In this document: positions 1 to 9,683 of the stretch, in pieces
How the letters are laid out: each line of letters begins with the position of its first letter
How positions within the stretch are numbered: position 1 is the first letter of the stretch
NCBI GenBank assembly: GCA_937919625.1
Contig: CALFRK010000026.1
Coordinates: 33,346 to 97,345 of the forward strand
Reading direction: 5' to 3'
Length of the DNA: 64,000 nucleotides
Origin: an uncultured Ilumatobacter sp.
Lineage (GTDB): Bacteria > Actinomycetota > Acidimicrobiia > Acidimicrobiales > Ilumatobacteraceae
Position numbers and translations under genes: made by a program
The notes under the pieces: model-generated
Database searches by the model: none
Told to the model about the DNA's origin: nothing
The model's input: the letters and a program-made list of their open reading frames with translations, nothing else

Positions 1-486
1 CATCTCGAGTACCTGGATCGGTCCGCCGCCAAGGGCGACACGAACGGAGTTGGCGACCGCTTCCGCAACGGAATTGGTCGAGTCGAAATACACCTTCGTC
101 GTTTCGAGCTGGCCCTCGCTGCTGTTGGCTGCAGCGCCCGTGCTGAAACCGGCGATCGCCAACGCATCAGTCATTCGGCCGGCGGACCCATTGACCCCGC
201 TGGCATTGGCAACGATCAACTTGGCGCCCGCCGTGACGAGCGGAACCGAGGTGGCGACGGTGGTCGGCGCCACCGTTGTCTGAGGTAGTGCAGCTGTGGT
301 CGTGGGCGCCACCGTGACGGCAATCTCGGCGGTGGTCGACGGGGCAGATTCGTCGTCACCGCCGCCGCATGACGCGAGCACGAAGGCAGCCACCGAGAGC
401 GCCGCCAACGACACCAAACCGCGTCGTCGGCGTCGATCCGAGCTGCCTATGAACGTTGCGGTGGGCTCGAACGATGTGCGTGTCAC
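1..486 (-). CDS. Lipoprotein with LytR_C-type domain, cut by the window edge
   Basis: This reading frame runs off the left edge, so the C-terminus is missing. I chose the GTG at 484-486. The first 35 residues have an arginine-rich n-region, a hydrophobic stretch and a lipobox ending in LASC followed by GGGDD, so the product should be a membrane-anchored lipoprotein. A threonine/proline/alanine-rich linker follows. Then comes a segment starting near KLIVANASGVNGSAG that resembles the LytR_C (LytR/CpsA/Psr C-terminal) domain, including the NxSG(V)xGxAG loop and a later VYF strand. LytR_C domains occur in actinobacterial cell-envelope proteins; a precise role cannot be read here. It is transcribed away from the window, with the HD-GYP gene ending about 110 bp upstream. 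Confidence 0.7.
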   Translation of the reverse strand, partial: MTRTSFEPTATFIGSSDRRRRRGLVSLAALSVAAFVLASCGGGDDESAPSTTAEIAVTVAPTTTAALPQTTVAPTTVATSVPLVTAGAKLIVANASGVNGSAGRMTDALAIAGFSTGAAANSSEGQLETTKVYFDSTNSVAEAVANSVRVALGGGPIQVLEM

Positions 487-520
487 ACAACAGACGCTAG
501 TCAATGCGTCAAGCCCGTGC

Positions 521-536
521 CGAACACTTGTGTTCG
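521..536. promoter_or_regulatory. 16-bp palindrome upstream of the LytR_C lipoprotein
   Basis: The sequence CGAACAC-TT-GTGTTCG is a perfect inverted repeat about 35 bp upstream of the lipoprotein start. It resembles an actinobacterial LexA box (CGAAC-N4-GTTCG), but its spacing is N6, so a LexA assignment is not supported. It could be an operator for an unidentified dimeric regulator. Confidence 0.3.
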
Positions 537-597
537 ACTCGAGTAGCGAGGGCCAATGGCGGCTTCTCGATCAGCGCCACCGAAGAACCGCGCAGAG

Positions 598-2094
598 TCA
601 GATTTCGGCGTCGACAGAGACCAACAGGTCGTTGATGTCGTCATCCGTGATGTGCTCGTGCTCGACGAACTCGGGTGTCAAGCGGCCGACCTCTTCGAAG
701 CTGGCAATCGTCGGCATCGTCGGCAACACGCTGATGACCTGCTCGATGACCGCGTCGTCCCACTGGCTTCCCGAGTGCTCGCGAAGGATCGCGAACGCCA
801 TCTTGACGGGCATCGCTTTGCGGTACTGACGGTCATGCGTCATCGCGTCCAAGGCATCGCAGACCGCGATAATTCGCGAGCCGAGCGGGATTTCTCTTCC
901 CACCAGACCATCCGGATAGCCAGCCCCGTCGATCCGCTCGTGGTGCGAGCGTACAATCGGCGCCGCCAAGGCGAGACCCGGCTCTGCTTTGAGCATCCGT
1001 TCACCATCGATCGAATGCAACTTGACGACCTCATACTCGTCGAGCGTCAGGCGACCAGCCTTTTGGAGGATCACACTGGGCACCTCGACCTTGCCCACGT
1101 CGTGCAGCATGGCAGCGAGACCGAGCTGACGCAGCTCCCGAGCAGACATCCGGAAACGCTCGCCGACCCGCATCGCCAACTCGCCCGTACGAATGACGTG
1201 GTCTCTGGTCATCCGATCCTTCACCTCGAGATCCGACACGAAGTTGTGAACGGTAGGGCTCAAGCCCAGTTCGAAGGCAGCCAGCGGGTCACGAGCGAGC
1301 AGCGGGGCGAGCACGTCCTGAGCGGAACGGGTCATCCGCTTTGAAATGGTCATGCCGGCACAGGCGCCCAGCACGCCGAGTACACCTGCGACGTGGAGCC
1401 ACCAGAACCCAGGCGAGTACTGGTTGGTCGACATCGGGAGCAGAGCGGTGACGCTGAGCAGAGCGAGCGAGGCGGAGGCGATCAAGTTCGACTGCTGCCG
1501 CCCGAGCTCGTAGAAACGTAGCTGGCGCAACGAGAACGATCCGAGGGCAACCATCATCGCCACCCCGAGCACGATCGTCAGCGAGTCGCTTGGGTCCGGA
1601 ACAGAGATCAGGTTAGGGGCGAACACGAGCAGCGAGCCGAGCATGAACACGCCCAACAGTGAAATCAGGGTCCAATCACGCCAGTGCCGGGCTGCCCAGC
1701 GGCCGAAGAGCGAACGCGGACGCAGCAGTGGCGCCGCCACCAAGACCGCTACGGGCAACGACAAGAAGGCGGCAGCACGGAAAGCCTCGGTGTTGTCGTA
1801 CAGGACGTCGGGCGTGACGAGTGCGTGGACGAGAGGGAGCACAGACGCCGCCATCAACGCCGAACCGAGCAGACCGACCTCGGCCATCTCGCGGCGATCC
1901 GCGAGGGCGATCACGATCGTTGCACCAATCACACAGATGCCTGCCGCGACGGCCACCAAACTGAACAAGAGATCCGGGTTTTCCCAGCTCTGGGTGCTTA
2001 ATGGACCAAACATGGTGCCGAGCGTGACGGTGATCAGCAGCGTCGACATGACGAGCCATGCGGCTCGTATGGGAGAGACATGCGAGATGTTCAC
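598..2094 (-). CDS. Membrane HD-GYP domain phosphohydrolase
   Basis: The protein has 498 residues. The first 250 are hydrophobic, with about seven predicted membrane segments, and have no recognised sensor signature. The C-terminal half is an HD-GYP domain: the metal-binding HD pair is H331-D332 in LHDVGKVEVP, and the family signature HHERIDGAGYPDGL lies at 384-397. Characterised HD-GYP proteins hydrolyse cyclic-di-GMP or related dinucleotides on the cytoplasmic side. The substrate here is inferred from the family. The gene is divergent from the nuclease-helicase gene, whose chosen start lies 96 bp away. A signalling role in response to a membrane or envelope cue is plausible but unproven. 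Confidence 0.85.
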   Translation of the reverse strand: MNISHVSPIRAAWLVMSTLLITVTLGTMFGPLSTQSWENPDLLFSLVAVAAGICVIGATIVIALADRREMAEVGLLGSALMAASVLPLVHALVTPDVLYDNTEAFRAAAFLSLPVAVLVAAPLLRPRSLFGRWAARHWRDWTLISLLGVFMLGSLLVFAPNLISVPDPSDSLTIVLGVAMMVALGSFSLRQLRFYELGRQQSNLIASASLALLSVTALLPMSTNQYSPGFWWLHVAGVLGVLGACAGMTISKRMTRSAQDVLAPLLARDPLAAFELGLSPTVHNFVSDLEVKDRMTRDHVIRTGELAMRVGERFRMSARELRQLGLAAMLHDVGKVEVPSVILQKAGRLTLDEYEVVKLHSIDGERMLKAEPGLALAAPIVRSHHERIDGAGYPDGLVGREIPLGSRIIAVCDALDAMTHDRQYRKAMPVKMAFAILREHSGSQWDDAVIEQVISVLPTMPTIASFEEVGRLTPEFVEHEHITDDDINDLLVSVDAEI

Positions 2095-2190
2095 GATGTT
2101 CCTATCGGACGATCACCGTGGCGTCTTGAACAGTTCCCCGATTCGTCTGGAAACGGTATTGATCGCAAACCGGGAACTCTCGACCATGAT

Positions 2191-5100
2191 GTGCGGGTGC
2201 CCGCACTCATCACTCCCTCAAAGATCACGGCATGGCTCGAGTGTGCCCACACCTTGACACTCCACCATCGAGCAGAAACCGGGCAACTGGTGGTCGCGCG
2301 GGGTGGACTCGGCGAGATGGCCGAGATGTTGATGGCCAAGGGCCAGGCGCACGAAGACGCCGTGCTCGGCCGGTACGAAACCGCCGGCAAGTCGATCTGG
2401 CGCGTGCCCGAACGAATCACGCCCGAAAACCCGAACCCCGTCGGTGCGGGCGGCCTCGCGGCAAACGATTTCGCCAACGGCTGGGAGCCGTTTTCGGCGT
2501 GGGTCGAGCGAGTGGGCAATCCCATGGCCGACGGTTGGGACATCGTCTATCAGCTGCCGATGATCGATGACGGAGTGCGCGGTGTCGCCGACTTCCTCGT
2601 GCGAGTTGACGCCTCGGTGGACCAACCGGCGCACTACGAGGCCGTCGACGCCAAGCTCGCCCGCCAGGCCGCCAAGCCGGGGCACGTGCTCCAGCTCTGC
2701 TTCTATGCCGATGCGCTCGAAGCCCTGACCGGGCAACGCGGCCAAAACATCCATCTCGCACTTGGATCCGGGGCGACCGAATCGATCCGGCTGGCGGAGG
2801 TTGCGCCGTACTGGCGTCGGATCAAGCGTCAGTTGGTTCGAGCGCTGGTGGCGGCTCCGAACGCCAGCACCGTTGCCGAGCCGTGCAACCACTGCGGCTT
2901 CTGCGAGTTCGCCAACAACTGTGATGCCGAATGGCGCCAAGCCGACTCGCTCGTGTTCGTGGCGGGCATTCGCCCCGCCGACACGGGAAAACTGGTCGAA
3001 GCGGGCATCGACTCGACGGCGACTCTGGCGGGCGTCGATCTCGACGTCTCGGCGATCGACGTCACCCACCTCGATCGGCTGGTCGGCCAGGCCGCCCTGC
3101 AGGTAGGTACCCGTCTGCTCGGCGCCGATTCGACACCGCTGTTCGAGCTGCTCGACCAAGCGGCCGAAACCGAACCTGCCGGATTTGCAGCTCTGCCTCA
3201 GCCGAATGATGGAGACGTTTTCCTCGACTTCGAGGGGCACCCATTCTGGAAGCCCGAGACCGATCTGTTCTTCCTGTTCGGTCTGATCGAACGTTCCGAC
3301 CAGTCGATTGCCGGCAAAGCTGTAGACGATTGGACATTCGTGTCGTTCTGGGCCCACGACAAGGCCGAAGAAGCAAAGGCGACGCAAGCATTGATCGAGC
3401 ACCTGGCGATGCGGCGGCAGCAGTTTCCCGGCATGCACGTGTACCACTACAACCACACTGAACGCTCGGCGCTCGAACGGCTGACGATCGAACACGGCGT
3501 CGCCGAGGTAGCACTCGAGAACATGATCGCCACCGGGTTGTACGTCGATCTGTACGCCGTGGTGAAGGGTGCCGTCCGGATCGGCACCGAGTCATACGGA
3601 CTCAAGCATGTCGAGCAGCTGACCGAGTACGAGCGTGGTCACGACATCGACCAAGGCGCCGGGGCGGTCGTCGAGTATGAGCGATGGATGTCGGAGCCCG
3701 ATCTAGCGCAACGCGATCAGAACATGCTCGATCGCATCGCCGACTACAACGAGGACGATGTGCGAGCCACGCGCGCCGTGCGCGACTGGTTGGTGGCGCA
3801 CCGCCCTGTGAATGCCGCGTGGCGGGCACCCGTGCTCGAACTCACCGAACCAGACCCCGAGCTAGATCAGAGAATCGAGAAACTGCACGGGTTCGATGTC
3901 GGCTCGCCCGAGCATCTGATGGGCGACCTGCTCGGCTACTGGCGGCGCGAGCGACGCGCCGTTGCCGCCGACGCATATCGCCTGTCGATCGCCGACCGAA
4001 ACGACCAGCTCACGTCGCCGAATACGATCACGGGGCTGTCGTTTCGGCTACTGGAGGACCAGATCAGCGAGAAGACCGGCCGACCATTGAAGTGGCCGGC
4101 GGCGGTATTCTCGTATCCAGAGCAGCCGATCGGGGACGACATCGAGCCCGGTACGGCGATGATCGAGGCGATCACCGAAGCGGAATGGGCCTTCTACAAG
4201 GTCGCCGGAATCGACCGCGAGGCGCGCCGACTCCGACTGCACTGGGACGACAAACACCAGGAGTCCGGTCGGTTTCCTCTCTCGGTCGTCGAGCACGAGA
4301 CGTTCCAAGAAGGCGCCAAGCTCGATGCCCTGACGGTGCTCGCCGACCAGATGTTGGCAGGCGACGCCTCACGTGTCGGGCACACGATGTTGCGGCGAGA
4401 CCCACCCCGATTCGTCGACGAGCAGGTGCGGCCGAGCAACGGGATCTTCACCGGCGACCTCGATGAGATCTGCAGTTGGGCGACACAACTCGACCGCAGC
4501 TGTGTGGCAATCCAGGGGCCACCGGGTACCGGTAAGACCTACACCGGCGCGCACATCATCCGCGCCCTGGTGAATGCGGGCCAGCGGGTCGGTGTGACGG
4601 CGATGACCCATCTCGCCAACGACAACCTGATGGCCGCCGTGGTCGAGTGTTTCAAGAAGGCCGACCAGGTCGGCGACCTGCGCGCGGCGCGCAAGCACCA
4701 CGTCGCCAATGTGCCTGGCGTCTCGTACCTCAACGACAACACCAAGATCGCCGAAGGCGACTTCAACGTGATCTCCGGCACGCCCTGGCTGCATGCCAGC
4801 CAGGCGATGCGTGATCACCCCGTCGATGTGTTGGTGATCGACGAGGCCGGCCAACTTGGTCTGGCAGATGCTGTAGCCGCCTCGATCTCGGCGACCAGCG
4901 TGATCCTGCTCGGCGACCCACAACAGCTGCCCCAGGTGTCGCAAGCCAGCCATCCCAACGGCGCTGAGGCGAGCGCCATCGAGCACATGCTGGCCGGAGC
5001 CCGCACGATCCAACCCGACAAGGGCGTGTTTCTGGGCACCACGCGGCGCATGCACTCAGACGTCAACGGCTTCATCTCCGACGTCATGTACGAGGGCCGC

Positions 5101-5640
5101 CTAGAGGTACACCCTTCGTGCGACATGCAGAGCACTCCAGCCGGCACGGGCCTGCGATGGTTGCGGGTCGTACACGACGGAAACGACACGAGTTCGCAGG
5201 TCGAGGCAGACCGGATCGCCGACCAATTGCGGTCGCTGATGGATAAGCCCTGGACAAACCAGAAAGGCGAAACCGCACCGCTGCGGCCGGTCGACTTCAT
5301 GGTCGTGGCGCCCTACAACGACCAGGTTCGATTGATCCGCAAGGTCCTCAGCTCGAACAAGCGCACGGCCAAGGTCGAGGTCGGAACAGTCGACCGCTTC
5401 CAGGGCCGCGAGGCAGCCGTCGTGTTGTTTTCAATGGCTACGTCGGCGGCTGAGTACATGCCGCGCAACGCCGACTTCTTGTTCTCGAAGAACCGTCTCA
5501 ACGTGGCGATCAGCCGCGCTCGTTGTCTGGCGTTCGTGGTGTGCACCGACAAGCTGCTGGCGACCCGCGCCAAAACGGTCGAGGAGATGAAGTTGATCGC
5601 CGCCTTGTGTTCATTCGTCGAGCGCGCCACCGTGGTCTGA
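2191..5640 (+). CDS. TM0106-type RecB-like nuclease fused to a DNA2-like SF1 helicase
   Basis: About 1149 residues from the GTG at 2191. I preferred this to an upstream ATG at 2080 because the latter would run into the divergent HD-GYP gene and adds no recognisable sequence. The N-terminal third resembles the Cas4/RecB-like nuclease of the TM0106 family and carries a cysteine cluster (CNHCGFCEFANNC) that could hold an iron-sulfur cluster. The middle, starting with FLDFEGHP, resembles an RNase H-fold exonuclease. The C-terminal part is a superfamily 1 helicase with Walker A GPPGTGKT near residue 775, Walker B VIDEAGQL, and the late motifs VGTVDRFQGREA and LNVAISRAR. It probably processes DNA ends or R-loops during repair; no experimental role is known to me. 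Confidence 0.85.
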   Translation: MRVPALITPSKITAWLECAHTLTLHHRAETGQLVVARGGLGEMAEMLMAKGQAHEDAVLGRYETAGKSIWRVPERITPENPNPVGAGGLAANDFANGWEPFSAWVERVGNPMADGWDIVYQLPMIDDGVRGVADFLVRVDASVDQPAHYEAVDAKLARQAAKPGHVLQLCFYADALEALTGQRGQNIHLALGSGATESIRLAEVAPYWRRIKRQLVRALVAAPNASTVAEPCNHCGFCEFANNCDAEWRQADSLVFVAGIRPADTGKLVEAGIDSTATLAGVDLDVSAIDVTHLDRLVGQAALQVGTRLLGADSTPLFELLDQAAETEPAGFAALPQPNDGDVFLDFEGHPFWKPETDLFFLFGLIERSDQSIAGKAVDDWTFVSFWAHDKAEEAKATQALIEHLAMRRQQFPGMHVYHYNHTERSALERLTIEHGVAEVALENMIATGLYVDLYAVVKGAVRIGTESYGLKHVEQLTEYERGHDIDQGAGAVVEYERWMSEPDLAQRDQNMLDRIADYNEDDVRATRAVRDWLVAHRPVNAAWRAPVLELTEPDPELDQRIEKLHGFDVGSPEHLMGDLLGYWRRERRAVAADAYRLSIADRNDQLTSPNTITGLSFRLLEDQISEKTGRPLKWPAAVFSYPEQPIGDDIEPGTAMIEAITEAEWAFYKVAGIDREARRLRLHWDDKHQESGRFPLSVVEHETFQEGAKLDALTVLADQMLAGDASRVGHTMLRRDPPRFVDEQVRPSNGIFTGDLDEICSWATQLDRSCVAIQGPPGTGKTYTGAHIIRALVNAGQRVGVTAMTHLANDNLMAAVVECFKKADQVGDLRAARKHHVANVPGVSYLNDNTKIAEGDFNVISGTPWLHASQAMRDHPVDVLVIDEAGQLGLADAVAASISATSVILLGDPQQLPQVSQASHPNGAEASAIEHMLAGARTIQPDKGVFLGTTRRMHSDVNGFISDVMYEGRLEVHPSCDMQSTPAGTGLRWLRVVHDGNDTSSQVEADRIADQLRSLMDKPWTNQKGETAPLRPVDFMVVAPYNDQVRLIRKVLSSNKRTAKVEVGTVDRFQGREAAVVLFSMATSAAEYMPRNADFLFSKNRLNVAISRARCLAFVVCTDKLLATRAKTVEEMKLIAALCSFVERATVV

Positions 5641-5705
5641 CGATCGTCCGCCACCCGACCACGTTCGCGCTCCACCGCCGTCGTGCCTCGCTCCGGGCTC
5701 GCTTG

Positions 5706-5783
5706 TTTCACATCAGTTCGAATCCGCCCGGTGGTCAGGCAGTCCCGGCAGGCCAAGCGATCTCAATTCGAACTGACGTGAAA
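5706..5783. repeat. 18-bp inverted repeat in a convergent intergenic region
   Basis: Two 18-bp arms at 5706-5723 and 5766-5783 are inverted copies with a single mismatch, separated by 42 bp. They lie just after the helicase gene and before the 3' end of the oppositely oriented sigma/anti-sigma operon. A terminator for the helicase transcript is possible, but the loop is long for one. The remainder of the 275-bp gap holds only the hairpin at 5861-5889. Confidence 0.5.
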
Positions 5784-5860
5784 TGGCTGGTGCTTTGGCG
5801 GGATGGTCGTCATCCGTCTCGGTTCGCAGCCGATGCCTGAGCGGGTCGAGACGCGAGACC

Positions 5861-5889
5861 GCCCGGCACCGAGGGGGCCGGTGCCGGGC
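5861..5889 (-). terminator. Hairpin downstream of the sigma/anti-sigma operon
   Basis: A perfect 10-bp stem, GCCCGGCACC with GGTGCCGGGC, closes a 9-nt loop and begins 26 bp after the stop codon of the membrane regulator gene. There is no clear U-tract, as is common in high-GC actinobacteria. Confidence 0.6.
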
Positions 5890-5914
5890 AGTTGTAGTGG
5901 TGGTTTCCGGGCGC

Positions 5915-6559
5915 TCAACCTGCGAAGGCTGCCTCAAACGCCGCCGTCAGCTCAGGGGTTGCCGGGCCGCTGTATCCGCAGAAGTTGACGGTTCCTTCGG
6001 CGGCAGTGATCAGGTATTGCTGGCCGGCCACGAACTCGAATCCGTCGATCAACGCCGGCGATCCGGCGGCCCCCGACAGCACCACGCTGGCAGCATCGCC
6101 GCCCGCGTACCAGCGATCGACGGTCAGAGTCACGACCTCACCGTCTACCGACGTTGCGGTGCCTGCGAACGCCGGCGACATGTTGGCGAGGAAGGCGACG
6201 TCGAACATGATGCACGACGACATCACGCCGCTGTCGCCCAGCGACAGCTCGAGTGGCGGGCCTGCGGCGATCTGTGTGTCGCCATCACCGCCGCGATTGC
6301 CGACGATCACGGCGCCGCCGACGGCGATCACCGCAGCAGCGGCGACGCCACCGAGCAGCATCCAGTTGCGCCGACGGCGTTCGCCGATCGTCGAGGATTG
6401 GGGAATCGACGTGGTAAGTGAATCTTCCTTGTCGATGAGTGGGGTGTTCATGATTTGCTCCATTCGGGCTCTGGACGACGTAGTCGCCGCTGATTCGACG
6501 GGCACACCGGGGTGCATCGGGTCGAGACGTCCGAGTTGATCCCGCAACTCTTCGTTCAT
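5915..6559 (-). CDS. Single-pass membrane protein, probable anti-sigma factor
   Basis: 214 residues. The ATG overlaps the stop of the upstream ECF sigma gene by 4 bp (ATGA), so the two should be translationally coupled, the usual arrangement for a sigma factor and its anti-sigma partner. The N-terminal 65 residues are charged and cytoplasmic-like, and a hydrophobic segment spans about 66-88 (WMLLGGVAAAAVIAVGG). The extracytoplasmic part has cysteines in MSSCIMF and NFCGYSG around a segment reading FAGTATSVDG, reminiscent of NTR/TIMP-like beta-barrel domains. No zinc-binding ZAS motif (HxxxCxxC) is visible, so the anti-sigma role rests on gene order and topology rather than on a recognised domain. 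Confidence 0.65.
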   Translation of the reverse strand: MNEELRDQLGRLDPMHPGVPVESAATTSSRARMEQIMNTPLIDKEDSLTTSIPQSSTIGERRRRNWMLLGGVAAAAVIAVGGAVIVGNRGGDGDTQIAAGPPLELSLGDSGVMSSCIMFDVAFLANMSPAFAGTATSVDGEVVTLTVDRWYAGGDAASVVLSGAAGSPALIDGFEFVAGQQYLITAAEGTVNFCGYSGPATPELTAAFEAAFAG

Positions 6560-7113
6560 GGCCGAGGCTCCCTTCTGTGTCCAAGCCCTTCCTGTCCGGC
6601 AGCGGCAACATTCTGTCGCTCCATCGAGGAAACAATCGTTTTCTTCGCTCGAGTGAGTCGCAGGCTCACCGCGTTCGGCGTCATGTCGAGCACGACGGCG
6701 ATCTCGCGGGGCTCGAGTTGTTCCCAGGCCCAAAGCCTGATGAGCTCCCGATCCGATTCGTCCAGCTCGGCGAGCGCGGCTTCCAGCCGCGGGTTGTCGA
6801 ACTCGGCCATCGGCGTGCCCAGGGCGACCGAATCTCGTGGTGCACGCTCGATCATCTTGCCCACGAGCCGCAGCCGGCGCTGCGATCCACGCCGATGATT
6901 CGCCAGGCATCGCTTGGCGACGCCGTACGACCAGGGAAGCGGATCGTCAGCCGGCAGCTGGTCGAGCCGGCGCCAGATCACGAGCAAGGCGTCATTCAAC
7001 AGTTCCGAGACGTCGGCGGGCTGCGTTCGACGTGCGAAGTAGCGCTGCAAGGGCTCGTACACGACATCGACGACGGACTCGAACTGTCCGCGCCGAGCGA
7101 GATCGATGTCCAC
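6556..7113 (-). CDS. ECF-type RNA polymerase sigma factor
   Basis: 185 residues from the GTG at 7113, chosen because an AGGAG stands 5 nt upstream and the sigma-2 region then begins at the usual distance from the start (FESVVDVVYEPLQRYFARR). Region 2 continues through LLNDALLVIWRRLDQLP with PWSYGVAKRCLANHRR. Region 4 is LAELDESDRELIRLWAWEQL followed by a helix-turn-helix (EIAVVLDMTPNAVSLRLTRAK). The stop overlaps the start of the probable anti-sigma gene. The protein should direct transcription of a stress or envelope regulon when released by its partner; the signal is unknown. Confidence 0.85.
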   Translation of the reverse strand: MDIDLARRGQFESVVDVVYEPLQRYFARRTQPADVSELLNDALLVIWRRLDQLPADDPLPWSYGVAKRCLANHRRGSQRRLRLVGKMIERAPRDSVALGTPMAEFDNPRLEAALAELDESDRELIRLWAWEQLEPREIAVVLDMTPNAVSLRLTRAKKTIVSSMERQNVAAAGQEGLGHRREPRP

Positions 7114-7402
7114 CCCTGCTCCTGTCCTCAACGACGCCATTGACTCGCCATCTGACGATCCGGCTGGCCGCCCGGTTCGCTCACCAACCTCGCTATTTGT
7201 CACGCGATGCTACGCCTCTCTTCACAATCGAACAAGGATGGACAGTGACGCGGGCCCGCTGTCTCAGCGGATAGCCGTGTCGTAATCGGCGGTCAGCCCG
7301 CACGGTTCCCACGATAAGTACAGCCCATGCAGTCGCGAACTCGGCGCCGCCGCCCGAGGCCGCACGGCTTGGCGTTCACGGCGCGGCTCAGGACCTGAGA
7401 CA

Positions 7403-8611
7403 ATGGGAGACATGGAGCGGCTGCGCAGTCCGATGCTCGACGATCTCGCAGAGATGGCGACGGCGCTCGTCGACGAGGGGTTGTTCAAGCACGAGCGGCC
7501 GATCGTCTCACCCCAGTCCTCACACATCGAGCTCGCCGACGGCGCCAGCGTGCTCAACCTGTGTGCCAACAACTATCTCGGGTTGGCCAATCATCCGGCG
7601 CTCGTCGAGGCCGCTCACGCTGCGCTCGACACCTACGGGTACGGCATGGCGTCGGTGCGGTTCATCTGCGGCACCCAGACCGTGCACAAGCAGCTGGAAG
7701 CCGAGCTGAGCTCGTTTCTCGGCACCGAAGACACGATCTTGTACTCGTCGTGCTTCGACGCCAACGGCGGCCTGTTCGAGACGATTCTCGACGAGCAAGA
7801 CTGCATCATCAGCGACGCCCTCAACCATGCGTCGATCATCGATGGGATCCGGCTCAGCAAGGCACAGCGGCTGCGTTACGACAACAACGACATGGCCCAG
7901 TTGGAACGCCGCCTGCAGGAGGCGACCGGTGCCCGCTACCGCCTGATTGCCACCGACGGTGTGTTCTCGATGGACGGCGTGATCGCCGACCTGGCTGCGA
8001 TCTGCGATCTCGCCGAGCGGTACGACGCGATGGTGATGGTCGACGACTCACATGCCGTTGGCTTCGTCGGCCCCAGTGGGCGAGGCACACCCGAGTACTG
8101 CGGTGTGGTCGATCGGGTCGACATCATCACGGGCACACTCGGCAAGGCAATGGGGGGTGCCTCGGGCGGCTACACCACCGGACGCGGCGAGATCATCGAA
8201 TGGTTGCGGCAGCGATCCAGGCCGTATCTGTTCAGCAACTCCTTGGCGCCGGTGATCGCCGCCACCACGCTGCGGGTACTCGAGCTGCTGCAGTCAGCCG
8301 ACCACCTGCAACGTCAGCTCGAGCGCAACTCGCAGCGCTTCCGCGATGGCATGTCGGCGGCCGGCTTCAGATTGGTCGGCGCAGACCATCCGATCATCCC
8401 GGTGATGCTGGGCGACGCCCGAGTCGCCGGCGAGATGGCCGACCGCCTGCTGGCGGAAGGGCTGTTCGTGACCGCCTTCTCGTTCCCGGTGGTGCCGCAC
8501 GGCAGCGCACGGATCCGCACCCAGATGTCGGCCGCTCACTCCGACGACGACATCACGATGGCGATCGCCGCGTTCGCACGCGTCGGACACAAAATGGGGG
8601 TCTTGTCGTGA
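7403..8611 (+). CDS. kbl: Glycine C-acetyltransferase (2-amino-3-ketobutyrate CoA ligase)
   Basis: 402 residues, close to the family length of about 400. This PLP enzyme of the alpha-oxoamine synthase family cleaves 2-amino-3-oxobutyrate with CoA into glycine and acetyl-CoA, the second step of threonine catabolism. Visible family signatures are [30 protein letters not shown], the [18 protein letters not shown] region, and the PLP-lysine segment [14 protein letters not shown]. The assignment as Kbl rather than BioF rests on sequence resemblance and on the overlapping tdh gene (GTGA). The ATG at 7403 has AGGA 9 nt upstream; ATG 7412 is an alternative start. Confidence 0.93.
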   Translation: MGDMERLRSPMLDDLAEMATALVDEGLFKHERPIVSPQSSHIELADGASVLNLCANNYLGLANHPALVEAAHAALDTYGYGMASVRFICGTQTVHKQLEAELSSFLGTEDTILYSSCFDANGGLFETILDEQDCIISDALNHASIIDGIRLSKAQRLRYDNNDMAQLERRLQEATGARYRLIATDGVFSMDGVIADLAAICDLAERYDAMVMVDDSHAVGFVGPSGRGTPEYCGVVDRVDIITGTLGKAMGGASGGYTTGRGEIIEWLRQRSRPYLFSNSLAPVIAATTLRVLELLQSADHLQRQLERNSQRFRDGMSAAGFRLVGADHPIIPVMLGDARVAGEMADRLLAEGLFVTAFSFPVVPHGSARIRTQMSAAHSDDDITMAIAAFARVGHKMGVLS

Positions 8612-9633
8612 AAGCGCTCGTCAAGGCCCGACCCGAGCCAGGGCTGTGGCTCGAAGACATGCCAGTACCAAGCCCCGGCGACACCGATGTCTTGATCCGG
8701 GTCCACAAGACGTCGATCTGTGGCACCGACCTGCACATCCATCGCTGGGACCCCTGGGCGCAGAACACCATCCCGGTGCCGATGGTCGTCGGGCATGAGT
8801 TCATGGGCGAGATCGTGCAGATCGGCAACGACGTTGCCGGACTCGAGGTCGGCCAGCGCGTCGCCGGTGAGGGCCACATCACCTGTGGCCACTGCCGCAA
8901 CTGCAAGGGTGGCCGACGCGAGTTCTGCCACAACCATGTCGGTGTCGGCGTAACACGTCCGGGGGCGTTTGCTGAGTATGTGGTGCTGCCGGCACAGAAC
9001 GTATTCGTCGTACCCGCCCACATCGATGACGACATTGCCGCCGTGCTCGATCCGCTCGGCAATGCCACCCACACGGCACTGCGCTACGACATGGTCGGCG
9101 AAGACGTGTTGATCACCGGTGCCGGCCCGATCGGGGCGATGGCCGCCGCGATCGCACGCCACATCGGTGCCCGCAACATCGTGATCACCGACATCAACAG
9201 GTACCGGCTCGATCTGGCCGCCGAACTCGGGGCGACCCGCGTCGTCGACGTGTCGCAAGAACAGCTGACCGACGTGATGGCCGAGCTCGGTATGACCGAG
9301 GGGTTCGATGTAGGCCTCGAGATGTCAGGCGCCGAGTCGGCCTTCAACCAGATGCTAGGCGCCATGAACCACGGGGCCCGGATCGCCGTGCTCGGCATCC
9401 CAGCCGGCCCGATGACACTCGACATCAACGACGTGATTTTCAAAGGGCTCGAGATTCAGGGAATCTACGGTCGTCGGATCTTCGAGACCTGGTACAAGAT
9501 GTCAGCGATGCTGCAGAGCGGCCTCGACGTCGGCTCGATCGTGACCCACCGCCTGGCAGCAGACCGGTTCGAGGAGGCCTTCGAAATCATCGGGCGCGGC
9601 GATTGCGGCAAGGTGATCCTCGACTGGACCTGA
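8608..9633 (+). CDS. tdh: L-threonine 3-dehydrogenase
   Basis: 341 residues, the same length as E. coli Tdh. This zinc-dependent medium-chain dehydrogenase oxidises L-threonine with NAD+ to 2-amino-3-oxobutyrate, which Kbl then cleaves. The catalytic zinc site is in [10 protein letters not shown] and GHEFMGEIV. The structural zinc cysteines are in [15 protein letters not shown], and the nucleotide-binding glycines in [15 protein letters not shown]. The GTG start overlaps the kbl stop by 4 bp, so both enzymes should be made together. Confidence 0.95.
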   Translation: MKALVKARPEPGLWLEDMPVPSPGDTDVLIRVHKTSICGTDLHIHRWDPWAQNTIPVPMVVGHEFMGEIVQIGNDVAGLEVGQRVAGEGHITCGHCRNCKGGRREFCHNHVGVGVTRPGAFAEYVVLPAQNVFVVPAHIDDDIAAVLDPLGNATHTALRYDMVGEDVLITGAGPIGAMAAAIARHIGARNIVITDINRYRLDLAAELGATRVVDVSQEQLTDVMAELGMTEGFDVGLEMSGAESAFNQMLGAMNHGARIAVLGIPAGPMTLDINDVIFKGLEIQGIYGRRIFETWYKMSAMLQSGLDVGSIVTHRLAADRFEEAFEIIGRGDCGKVILDWT

Positions 9634-9683
9634 ACCGCCCGCTGTGGTCTAGCCATTTCGGCGCGGTGCGGATCGGTGACCGA

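Noticed and set aside
521..536. LexA box in front of the LytR_C lipoprotein
   Set aside because: Half-sites are six rather than four bases apart.
1..829. Plus-strand frames at the left edge
   Set aside because: They are antisense to the signal-peptide-bearing lipoprotein and the end of the HD-GYP gene.
2080..2190. Longer N-terminus for the nuclease-helicase
   Set aside because: It overlaps the divergent HD-GYP gene start and adds no family sequence.
7561..8607. Upstream extension of the tdh frame
   Set aside because: It only reads kbl in the wrong frame; the GTG at 8608 gives exactly the normal Tdh length.
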